Source: an uncultured Cytophagales bacterium
GTDB lineage: Bacteria; Bacteroidota; Bacteroidia; Cytophagales; Amoebophilaceae
DNA length: 64,000 bases
Direction: 5' to 3'
Assembly (NCBI GenBank): GCA_946547305.1
Contig: CAMNOX010000002.1
Coordinates: 1-64,000, forward strand
The notes beneath the pieces are model-generated. The model did not search any database. It saw only the letters and a list, made by a program, of their open reading frames with translations, and was not told the DNA's origin. Below, piece by piece: positions 1-8,063 of the stretch (positions within the stretch are counted from its first letter, which is position 1; every line of letters starts with the position of its first letter). The position numbers and the translations under genes were made by a program.

Positions 1-658
1 CTTCCTCCTCTTTCTTCTTTCTCTCTTCCTCCTCTTTCTTCTTTCTCTCTTCCTCTTTATTGGTAATCAATCCATTTAATCCCTTAATAACACTATTTAC
101 AATGTCATCATAATCATGGCTTGATTCTTTATTAGGAAAAACTGAAACCTTATTAACAATTTCTTTTAGATAATCGTATTTTTGATTTCTGGTCATTGTG
201 ATGTTTTTATTGTCTAAATCTTCAATCCATTGCTCTATACATTCAATATCGTCAATGATTTTCTTGATATCCTTTGTGATATTATTGATTTGATTATCAG
301 TAACATCATTTTCTTTGGCTTTTTCGATGATTCTTATAATATTAACGATATCGTTATATTTGGGAAAATAGGAAATAAAGTAATTCCTAAGCGCTTTTTT
401 AAAATCATCTGTAGAACATTCAAAGAGATTTTTTTTTCCATTATCGCCACAGTATATGTTTGAATCAGATAAAAAAAAATATGCTTTATTTTCAGTATCG
501 AAAAGATGCATATAGTATAGATTTGAGGTCGTCTTACCTTCGTACGTCCTACCTTCGTATACGATATCGGGCTTTGTCGAATCATAATCATTAGTACTAC
601 CAGCGTGTATGCTATTAGACAGTATAACACTAATACATATAAGAAATCCCTTTAACAT
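1..658 (-). CDS. Secreted protein with Lys/Glu octapeptide repeats (3' end outside window)
   Basis: I do not recognise the family. Reading from an ATG at 658 leftwards, the frame stays open to base 1, so the C-terminus is missing. Residues 1-19 (MLKGFLICISVILSNSIHA) form a Sec-type signal peptide, followed by about 180 polar, mostly helical residues. The last visible part is a tandem 24-bp repeat coding for an 8-residue Lys/Glu unit (about ERKKKEEE), two copies plus a partial one at 1-55, likely a charged coiled coil or rod. It heads a run of minus-strand secreted protein genes. The repeat resembles the charged helical stretch of the 45113-47008 protein, but no function can be assigned. Confidence 0.75.
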   Translation of the reverse strand, partial: MLKGFLICISVILSNSIHAGSTNDYDSTKPDIVYEGRTYEGKTTSNLYYMHLFDTENKAYFFLSDSNIYCGDNGKKNLFECSTDDFKKALRNYFISYFPKYNDIVNIIRIIEKAKENDVTDNQINNITKDIKKIIDDIECIEQWIEDLDNKNITMTRNQKYDYLKEIVNKVSVFPNKESSHDYDDIVNSVIKGLNGLITNKEEERKKKEEEERKKKEEE

Positions 659-1101
659 AAATCCTATTAAATATTAGTTACATTATTTTAAACATTAAAA
701 AAAAGTATACATAAATTTCTAATATTAGCTACTTAATAAACAATTAGCGAATATTTTACTAAAGCCTATGAGTATTACTAGTAATTGAACAACAATTAAT
801 TAAATATATATTATCCCAACTCTTATATATTTTCTACTGCTATTATTCATACAGTGGTTTTCTGCTTTTCGACAACTAAACCGATGTATGTCTATTATTT
901 TTACTTTTTGATAATCATCTAATACAATTTTAATTCTACTGTTTTACCAAATGTTAATATTTGTCTACTACAATATGCTATCTAATTACCAAATAAGCGT
1001 ACATTAGTCACATTTTACAGTTTTTATTTTTTATTTAATTTATGGTGCTTACACTAGTACGCCGAATTAATACCTTTTAATAACTCGTATAATTTCATTT
1101 A
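659..1101. other. Intergenic, no feature seen
   Basis: AT-rich spacer between two minus-strand secreted protein genes. I see no open frame with coding character, no tRNA and no convincing hairpin. It holds the upstream region of the gene starting at 658 and the downstream region of the gene ending at 1102. Confidence 0.5.
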
Positions 1102-1962
1102 TTATCTAGTCTTACACTTACAACATCCTCCAGTATTGCTTTCAGAATTTACGCCTTTCTTCACACTCCCTGGTATATGTTTTCCCGGCAATGTTTGATG
1201 ATTATGTTGCCCCGAATCATCATTCGTACGTAAATTATCAGGCGTATGTAGCATAATATTGGGTATAATAATTGGACCATGAGTATTATTGTCGTCATTA
1301 AATAACGTAGATTTAGGAGTGTTATCATGCATATTAATTTCTTGATTATGTGTTAGAGAGGTAGTTGTTTTATTATCTACACTAGTAGATGAGGCAGTTT
1401 GAGGTGAGGTCTTACTAACTACATCTTGCATATTATCAGCAAAATTACTGTCATCTTGTTTATAATAAAAAAGAAGACAAACATACACTCCTGCATTTGC
1501 ATCTACTGTCAAAAGTTCATCAATAGGAATAACTTTTTTGTTTTTAACTAATGCTAAATACGCTTTCTCTAACCTTAATGAGCCGTCTTTGCATATATCT
1601 GGTCCGTTTTTAATAGTTTTAAGAATTAGATTTTTAAAATAATCATTGATCTTACTTTTGTTTAACAACATAGATAAAATAGCTAGCCCGTCATTAAGTA
1701 AGAGAGAATTATTTTCCTCACAAGCCTTAGATTTATCTTTCAAAGGACCAATATCACCATTATTAATATTTGTGTCAAATCTAATCGATAGTTTTTTTCC
1801 CCCCCCCACAGAATCTAGCTGAAAAATATCTGTATTAGCCTCGTCAACATAATACTTACAAATAACAGGTAAAGATAATGTTTTATTATTGTTTCCAAAA
1901 AGACCAGCATATATACTACTGAAAAAACACATTCCAATACAATAAATTAACTTCTTAAACAT
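1102..1962 (-). CDS. Secreted protein with C-terminal Cys cap and slippable G9 tract
   Basis: Family not recognised. Residues 1-19 are a signal peptide (MFKKLIYCIGMCFFSSIYA). A folded domain runs to about residue 175, ending in a strand with VYVCLLFYYKQDDSNF. About 90 disordered Ser/Thr/Asn/His-rich residues follow, and the protein ends in GGCCKCKTR. The neighbouring 2480-3172 gene has the same plan (signal, domain ending in a Tyr-rich strand, disordered linker, CCxC end), so the two look like diverged paralogues. Codons for Val-Gly-Gly-Gly-Lys-Lys are a G9A7 tract (1799-1807 for the G run), where slippage would truncate the protein. The Cys cap could be for disulphide cross-linking, metal binding or anchoring; this is inference. 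Confidence 0.8.
   Translation of the reverse strand: MFKKLIYCIGMCFFSSIYAGLFGNNNKTLSLPVICKYYVDEANTDIFQLDSVGGGKKLSIRFDTNINNGDIGPLKDKSKACEENNSLLLNDGLAILSMLLNKSKINDYFKNLILKTIKNGPDICKDGSLRLEKAYLALVKNKKVIPIDELLTVDANAGVYVCLLFYYKQDDSNFADNMQDVVSKTSPQTASSTSVDNKTTTSLTHNQEINMHDNTPKSTLFNDDNNTHGPIIIPNIMLHTPDNLRTNDDSGQHNHQTLPGKHIPGSVKKGVNSESNTGGCCKCKTR
1799..1807 (-). repeat. Poly-G (9) tract inside a coding region, followed by A7
   Basis: Nine consecutive C on the plus strand (G on the coding strand), flanked by seven A on the coding strand, inside the secreted protein gene 1102-1962. In AT-rich DNA such a G run is very unlikely by chance. Homopolymers of this length are the classic substrate of slipped-strand phase variation. 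Confidence 0.85.
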
Positions 1963-2479
1963 ACTTATATTATAATGTTAGTATGTTTTTTAGTAATTCC
2001 AAATTATTCTTTTTTTTTATATATGAGAGTTTTAATTTTTACGATATGATTTATGTAAAATATCCAACAATTACAATCATTTACAAGTTTCATATCTACA
2101 AAACTACAATCCCAAATCACGATTTTTAATCATAGTAAATTATGTACGAATATTTTTTTTAAAAAATATTCGCATTATCTCTGTAGGTCTATAATTTTCT
2201 TGCATTCAGTAACTGTTTGCTTAAAGAAAAAACGTATTCGATTCGTGCACTAATATTTAAAAATCACCATTTGGCTTCATATAAAATATAAATAGAAATT
2301 TTAAAACTTATAAATAACACTTTTAAAAATACTTTAAATCGAAATTAGGCCCATTTAAATGATATCTAATTATTAGCAACTGTAGAAGTATATGTAAAAA
2401 AATAAATATTATCTAATTTTAAAAACTATATATAATTTTTTATGCGTAAAATATTATGACTAATTATTTATATATTCTT
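1963..2479. other. Intergenic with a 26-bp palindrome at 2147-2172
   Basis: No coding trace seen on either strand. The one structured element is an inverted repeat at 2147-2172: 12-base arms CGAATATTTTTT / AAAAAATATTCG around a two-base centre. On either strand it would form an AT-rich hairpin with a U-rich side. It lies about 310 bases past the stop of the 2480-3172 gene and 185 bases before the start at 1962, so its role (terminator, operator or chance) is open. Confidence 0.45.
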
Positions 2480-3172
2480 TTAACGTTTTCCACACACACA
2501 ACAGCCCCTATGAGTCTTACTTTGGTCATCATCTTGTTTACCCTTAGGTTCTTCCTCGTGTTCATGGTCTTCATCATGTGTATGATCTTTATCATGTTCA
2601 GGGGTAAAATTGTCTTTATAAGTATACATAAGAGTAATTCTAAGTCCAATTTTTGTTCCTTTCTTATTCAGGTCTAAAACTTCATTAAAATCATGATTTG
2701 CTAAATCCTCCAAATTAGTAGAGTTATAAAAAGTAAATTTTGCCATATCCAACTTACGTGTGTTATCTTCCTCTATGGATTGAATTATGTTGTTTTCAAT
2801 ATTAATTACTTTTAGAAAACCCTTTGCAAGGCCTATAGAATCAGTACTAATGGCAGTATTAATGGCAGTAGCTGAATCTTGTAGCGTAATATTTTTGTCG
2901 TTTTTATGATAGTTAATATTAGTTAGCAGAGTCATATATTTTTCTTTATTAAGATTTACATTAAACTCAACTTTATTTTCTTCATTTTGTTCATCTCCAG
3001 CTTTATAAAATCCAAATTTTTTAATATTCCCACTCCTATCACTATAAAAAAATTTTACACGAAGGTTAAAGTTAATATTCTCTAAACCTTTTGTATCATC
3101 TTTATTACTGCCAGCATACATTAAGGTTCCAAATGTGGATACTTGACAGTAAATTAATTTTTTTTTAAGCAT
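2480..3172 (-). CDS. Secreted protein with His/Asp/Glu-rich linker and C-terminal Cys cap
   Basis: Family not recognised. It begins with a hydrophobic signal-like segment (MLKKKLIYCQVSTFGTLMYA). A domain of about 170 residues ends in a Tyr-rich strand (RITLMYTYKDNF), the same ending as in the neighbour 1102-1962. The linker has an HDKDHTHDEDHEHEEE run, which looks able to bind divalent metal, and the protein closes with GCCVCGKR. The remnant at 3738-3870 seems to be a third, broken copy of this C-terminal region. Metal handling or cross-linking at the cell surface is possible but unproven. Confidence 0.8.
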   Translation of the reverse strand: MLKKKLIYCQVSTFGTLMYAGSNKDDTKGLENINFNLRVKFFYSDRSGNIKKFGFYKAGDEQNEENKVEFNVNLNKEKYMTLLTNINYHKNDKNITLQDSATAINTAISTDSIGLAKGFLKVINIENNIIQSIEEDNTRKLDMAKFTFYNSTNLEDLANHDFNEVLDLNKKGTKIGLRITLMYTYKDNFTPEHDKDHTHDEDHEHEEEPKGKQDDDQSKTHRGCCVCGKR

Positions 3173-3737
3173 AACTCCTATTTATATGTAAGTTATATTA
3201 TTTTTTTATAAAATTAATATAAAGTCAATTATTTGTATTTTTTATGTGATATTTAAAATTCAATACATATATTAACTCAATATCAACTATTATTAAATCA
3301 TAATCATTTAAGAACACGGTGTCTACTATATACAATTTATATTGTAGCCTCAATATACAGTAATTTATAATATGATTTTTTTATAAAAACTCCTATCATT
3401 ACATTAAAAACATGGTATGTAAAATTTTTACAATAAATAAGTTTTTTAATAAAAACAACTTATTTATTTCTTCATAGATTATTAAACCATGTTTGTATTG
3501 ACAATGAAATATAGATAAGTTATAATTACAAAAAAGGTAATTCAAATAAAAATATTTTTTAATAACAATTATGTTCGCAGAAAAAGAAACCTAAAACTTA
3601 AAAACAATAATAAAAATATAAAATCAAAAGTAATAATCATTTATACTGATAAAATTATATATTTTTTTAATTTGAAAATACTATTACGATTACATGAAAT
3701 AAAAAAATCTTAATACCTTTTTAAATCTGATTCCTTA
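3173..3737. other. Intergenic, mostly featureless AT-rich DNA
   Basis: Spacer upstream of the 2480-3172 gene. Apart from the hairpin at 3432-3468, listed separately, I see no open frame or RNA gene. Together with the 3738-3870 remnant this may be the site of a decayed paralogue, but no coding similarity is visible in this part. Confidence 0.4.
3432..3468. terminator. 12-bp AT hairpin
   Basis: Perfect inverted repeat with arms AATAAATAAGTT (3432-3443) and AACTTATTTATT (3457-3468) around a 13-base loop. It lacks a GC-rich stem, and no intact gene ends just before it. It could be a leftover terminator of the decayed gene nearby, or an AT-rich structure without function. Confidence 0.3.
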
Positions 3738-3870
3738 TTACCTAGGCCTACATCCTTTACAACAGTTATCACAACAGCACGCATTATTACCAGATGACAT
3801 TTATCGTCCTGTTTTTTATCTAGTTTTTACCTGTCATAATGTAAAAACTTATTACTATTTTTTCCCCCCC
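3738..3870 (-). pseudogene. Remnant of a Cys-capped secreted protein gene
   Basis: The minus strand holds a 20-codon frame (3800-3738), MSSGNNACCCDNCCKGCRPR, directly after an in-frame stop. The adjacent frame has KKQDDK, like the KQDDDQ before the Cys cap of the 2480-3172 protein. Further upstream at 3864-3870 lies a G7A6 tract in the frame GGEKIVISF, which resembles the GGGKKLSIRF region of the 1102-1962 protein. Together these read as the shrunken, frameshifted remains of a third paralogue. A genuine 20-residue Cys-rich peptide is the alternative. Confidence 0.45.
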
Positions 3871-3900
3871 TAATGGCCCAAAATTTAATTCTTTTAAGAT

Positions 3901-5271
3901 TTAATCATTATAAATATCTTCTTTATGTAGGTCAGTATAACACACGTCTGCAGCGATGTTCTCATTAGTATCGTTTAAATACCCAAGAGGATCGCCTTCT
4001 ACTAAATCATAATGACGAGTTATGTTTGTCAAGTACCCAGGATAGTGCCCATTGAAGTTATGAATGCGTAATATACTGTTTAGAATTAATCTTGACATAA
4101 ATTTATCACTTACAGGCGTTGGGGTTTTTATACAACTATCATAGTTTATCCATATATTATTTATTTTTCTAAATGTGTAATAATGACAATTAACTGCATA
4201 AAATAAAATTGAAGTGGAATGAATAAAACTACCTTTATATGTATATCCAGAGTATTCTAATCTATTTAGTGCTTTGATCCTGTCTATCAATGGAATTTTT
4301 TTTTCGCTGTATTGACAACATATATGGCATTCAATATCCTTATCACAATGATTAACGTCAAAAAGTCCACTACTATTGTATTTCCCTACAATTGAATTAT
4401 CTTGATCAATTTTAAGGTGATTGACAGTATTAAGCTCATTAACGACACACATCCTTATTTCACATGCAAAGGTACAATTTTGAAAACTACCATAGGCGTA
4501 CTCTAGTTTACCGTTTTTGTCTTTGCTTTGAGCATAATTGTTATCTGGGTAGTTGTCAAAATAGGCTTTCATAACAGAAATACATCTTATTGTATCAGTA
4601 AAAGTAGGATGATTTACGGCTTCATTAAAAAACTTACAAACTTCAAATGTTATTGGATAGTTTTCTTTTGAAAGGAATCCTTTTTCGAATAAATAGTATA
4701 GAAGATAGAAAAATTTTACCATGTACGGATTACTTAGCATTGCAGTAAAGTATGATTCTAGAACGCAGTTATTGTCTTCGTGTTTTACTAGACATCTTGG
4801 GAGTTTTAAATTAGAGTTTTCATAGGTGTATTTTTTATTGATGAAGTCATCATTTACTATCCAATTTATCTTGATTATTTTTCCCCTTACATCATTGATA
4901 TTATCTATCTCATTTATGGCTTTATTAATTCCAAGGTGCTGTATTATAATTTCTGGAGTTAATATATCTGTCGCTACTTCATCGAGAGTTTTAGTGGTGT
5001 CGTTGGCTTCATTTATTATTCTTAAATAATTCTCAGCAATTTTATTTATATCTTTCTGAGTTAGTTTCATACCCTGATTTGGGAAATCTCGTTTTAAGTA
5101 ATAATAAATATCTCTATCATCAACTCTGTGCTTTTCTTTATAATATGAGCTAGTATTATTTTGATTACAACATCGACATGATTGACAACATTGACTGGCG
5201 CTAGATTGTTGATATTGTATTAAGAAAAAAGTAAATATCGACAATTTTGTAAATGATATCACCTTTATCAT
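3901..5271 (-). CDS. Secreted USP-like cysteine protease, Cys-cluster tagged (copy 1 of 4)
   Basis: Signal peptide to about residue 26, then the Cys cluster QCCQSCRCCNQNN (27-39). A helical segment (45-150) precedes a Cys-box, NNCVLESYFTAML with Cys169, which aligns with the N-T-C-Y-L-N-x-x-x-Q-A-L box of ubiquitin-specific proteases. The matching His-box is HYYTFRKINNIWINYDS with His363 and Asp378, as in USP His-boxes ending W-x-x-F-D-D-S. A CHICC segment near 315 recalls the USP zinc finger. It is about 456 residues, with a C-terminal extension absent from copies 2 and 3. The predicted role is removing ubiquitin or a ubiquitin-like protein in a host; activity is inferred from motifs only. 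The gene is followed by the G7 remnant. Confidence 0.75.
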   Translation of the reverse strand: MIKVISFTKLSIFTFFLIQYQQSSASQCCQSCRCCNQNNTSSYYKEKHRVDDRDIYYYLKRDFPNQGMKLTQKDINKIAENYLRIINEANDTTKTLDEVATDILTPEIIIQHLGINKAINEIDNINDVRGKIIKINWIVNDDFINKKYTYENSNLKLPRCLVKHEDNNCVLESYFTAMLSNPYMVKFFYLLYYLFEKGFLSKENYPITFEVCKFFNEAVNHPTFTDTIRCISVMKAYFDNYPDNNYAQSKDKNGKLEYAYGSFQNCTFACEIRMCVVNELNTVNHLKIDQDNSIVGKYNSSGLFDVNHCDKDIECHICCQYSEKKIPLIDRIKALNRLEYSGYTYKGSFIHSTSILFYAVNCHYYTFRKINNIWINYDSCIKTPTPVSDKFMSRLILNSILRIHNFNGHYPGYLTNITRHYDLVEGDPLGYLNDTNENIAADVCYTDLHKEDIYND

Positions 5272-5374
5272 AAATCCAATCTATTTTAAAGTTATATTTT
5301 TTAAATAAAAATATTATATATCTATTCAAAAGCAATAGCCAAAACTATATTTAACATCACCTAATTGTCTGATG

Positions 5375-6610
5375 TCATAATAAATCATAATGATTTATTA
5401 TGTTAGTAATATAACTAGGATAATTCCCATTGAAGTTTGGAATGTATGATATACTATTTAGAATTAATCTTGACATAAATTTATCACTTACAGGCGTTGG
5501 GGTTTTTACCTTATAACTATCATAGTTTATCCATATATTATTTATTTTTCTAAATGTGTAATAATGAAAGGTTAGTGCAGCAAATGAGATAGATGCAAAA
5601 TGTATAAATTTATCTTTATATCTATATCCAGAGTAATTTAATCTATCTAATTTCGTAATTTCTTTACGGACGTAATGTAGGTGGCATATATCGTGTTCTT
5701 TCCTAATACCCAATCGTCCCCTACCAATACCATCAATAATTTTATTAAGTAATAGCATATTTGGTAGTGGACCTTGATCAGTATTAATTTCACATATAAT
5801 CATTTTTTTTATTTCGTCAATAAAATTAGTGTTTTGAAAACTACCATAAGTGTACATTAGGTTACCGTTTTCGTCTTTAATTTGGGCATACCAATTGTTT
5901 GGGTAGTTGTCAAAATAGGCTTTCATAATAGAAATACATCTTATTGTATCAGTAAAGTTAGGATGGTTTACTGCTTCATTAAAAAACTTACAAACTTCAA
6001 ATGTTAATGGATAGTTTTCCTTAGTAAAAAGTCTTTGTTTAAATAAATGGTTAAAAAGATAAAACAGTTTTATTATATACGGATCACTTAGCATTGCAGT
6101 AAAATATGATTCTAAGACACAATTGTTGTTTTCGTGCTCTACTAGACATCTTGGGAGTTTTAAATTAGAGTTTTCGTATGTGTAATTTTTATTAATGAAA
6201 TCATCATTTACTATCGAAATTATCTTGATTATTTTTCCCCTGACATCATTGATATTATCTATCTCATTTATGGCTTTATCAATTTTAAGGTACTGTATTA
6301 TGATTTCTGGAGTTAATATATCTATCGCTACATCATCGAGAGTTTTAGTGGTGGCGTTGGCTTCATTTACTATTCTTAAATAATTCTCAGCAATTTTATT
6401 TATATCTTGTTGGGTTAGATTTCTATTATCTTGTAGATAGTAATAAATATCTCTATCATCAACTCCGTGTTTTTCTTTATAATACGAGCTAGTATTATTT
6501 TGATTACAACAGCAACATGATTGGCAGCATTGACATCTGTTAGATTGGGTACATTGTGCTGACATTATTGTCAATATTATGAATACTATAAATGATATTT
6601 CATTTATCAT
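5375..6610 (-). CDS. Secreted USP-like cysteine protease, Cys-cluster tagged (copy 2 of 4)
   Basis: Paralogue of the flanking genes, most similar in the Cys-box region. Signal peptide to about residue 20, then CQCCQSCCCCNQNN (26-39). Candidate catalytic residues are Cys164 (NNCVLESYF), His349 (HYYTFRK) and Asp364 (NYDS). The middle part (about 265-325) is the most diverged segment between copies and may set substrate choice. It lies 103 bp upstream of copy 1 and 120 bp downstream of copy 3, all on one strand. The start is followed closely upstream by TTGGCTTT, shared with copy 3. Function as a deubiquitinase is inferred from the boxes. Confidence 0.75.
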   Translation of the reverse strand: MINEISFIVFIILTIMSAQCTQSNRCQCCQSCCCCNQNNTSSYYKEKHGVDDRDIYYYLQDNRNLTQQDINKIAENYLRIVNEANATTKTLDDVAIDILTPEIIIQYLKIDKAINEIDNINDVRGKIIKIISIVNDDFINKNYTYENSNLKLPRCLVEHENNNCVLESYFTAMLSDPYIIKLFYLFNHLFKQRLFTKENYPLTFEVCKFFNEAVNHPNFTDTIRCISIMKAYFDNYPNNWYAQIKDENGNLMYTYGSFQNTNFIDEIKKMIICEINTDQGPLPNMLLLNKIIDGIGRGRLGIRKEHDICHLHYVRKEITKLDRLNYSGYRYKDKFIHFASISFAALTFHYYTFRKINNIWINYDSYKVKTPTPVSDKFMSRLILNSISYIPNFNGNYPSYITNIINHYDLL

Positions 6611-6730
6611 AAAGCCAATATACTATATGTTTATTCAAATGTATTATAAAATTATTATTTTAAATAGAGTTTTATTTGTTTATTTAGATTCAGTTATCAG
6701 AGCTGTATTTAGGCTCCACTGCGGTTGCTG

Positions 6731-7969
6731 TCAAAATGAATCGTAATGCTCATTTATAGTTGTATCATACTCAGAATAGTGCCCATTAAAGTTGGGAATC
6801 CATATTATGCTGTTCAAAATTAGTCTTGAAATGAATTTATCACTTACAGGCGTTGGGGTTTTTACCTTATAACTATCATAGTTTATCCATATATTATTTA
6901 TTTTTCTAAATGTATAAAAATGAAAACCATGTGCAGCAAAAGTAATCGATGTAAAATGAATGAAGTTATCATTGTATTTATATCCAGAATAATTCAGCTT
7001 GTCTAACGTTGCAATATCCGTGGGGAAATAACATAGATTGCATTCAGAATCACGATCCAATCCTCCACCGTGTATATTTACTTTACTAAAAATATTTTTT
7101 TCAAGCAATGACATATATTGCTGAAGACCTTGGCCAGTATTAAGCTCATTAACGACACACATCCTTATTTCACATACAAAGTCATAATTTTGAAAACTAC
7201 CATAAGCGTACATTAGGTTACCGTTTTTGTCCTTTTGTTGTGCATAATTACTATCTGAATAATTGTCAAAATAGGCTTTCATAACAGAAATACATCTTAT
7301 TGTATCAGTAAAGGTAGGATGGTTTACTGCTTCATTAAAAAATTTACAAACCTCAAAGGTTACAGGGTAATTCTCTTTTGAAAGGAATCCGTTTTCGAAT
7401 AAATAGTTTAAAAGATAGAACAATTTTATTCTATATGGGTTACTTAACATTGCAGTGAAATATGATTCTAAGACACAATTGTTGTTTTCGTGCTCTACTA
7501 GACATCTTGGGAGTTTTAACGTAGAATCTTCGTATGTATATCTTTTATTAATGAAGTCATCATTTACTATCGAAATTATCCTGATTATTTTCTGTTTGAC
7601 ATCATTGATATTATTTATTTCATTTATGGCTTTATCAATTTTAAGGTACTGTATTATAATTTCTGAAGTTAATTTTTCTGTTGTTACTTCATCGAGAGTT
7701 TTAACAGTATCGTCAGCTTCATTTACTATTCTTAAATAATTCTCAGCAATTTCTTTTATTTCTTGTTGAGTTAGTTTTTGGCACCCACAAGGTCCTTTTG
7801 CTAGATAGTAATAGATATATCTGTCACCAAACATATATTCCTTTTCGTTAGGAGAGCTAATACTATTTTGGTCACAACATCGACAACATTGACTGTAGTT
7901 TGTCTTCTTACATTGTATCGGCATTATTGTCAATATTGCAAATACTATAAATGATATTTCATTTATCAT
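6731..7969 (-). CDS. Secreted USP-like cysteine protease, Cys-cluster tagged (copy 3 of 4)
   Basis: Signal peptide identical in its first ten residues to copy 2 (MINEISFIVF), followed by a shorter cluster, QCCRCCDQN. Candidate triad: Cys165 in NNNCVLESYF, His350 in FHFYTFRK and Asp365 in INYDS. An ECNLC motif near residue 310 stands where the other copies have CHLC or CHICC. The N-terminal linker differs from the other copies (MFGDRYIYYY) and carries an extra CGC. TAGATTTG (7975-7982), matching the Bacteroidota -7 box TAnnTTTG, lies only five bases before the start codon. Confidence 0.75.
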   Translation of the reverse strand: MINEISFIVFAILTIMPIQCKKTNYSQCCRCCDQNSISSPNEKEYMFGDRYIYYYLAKGPCGCQKLTQQEIKEIAENYLRIVNEADDTVKTLDEVTTEKLTSEIIIQYLKIDKAINEINNINDVKQKIIRIISIVNDDFINKRYTYEDSTLKLPRCLVEHENNNCVLESYFTAMLSNPYRIKLFYLLNYLFENGFLSKENYPVTFEVCKFFNEAVNHPTFTDTIRCISVMKAYFDNYSDSNYAQQKDKNGNLMYAYGSFQNYDFVCEIRMCVVNELNTGQGLQQYMSLLEKNIFSKVNIHGGGLDRDSECNLCYFPTDIATLDKLNYSGYKYNDNFIHFTSITFAAHGFHFYTFRKINNIWINYDSYKVKTPTPVSDKFISRLILNSIIWIPNFNGHYSEYDTTINEHYDSF

Positions 7970-8063
7970 AAAGCCAAATCTACTTTAAGTTTATTATTTA
8001 AAATAGATTTTTATCTAAATACTTAAAGTTAATTTTTATAACTGCTCAATACAGCTGAATATT

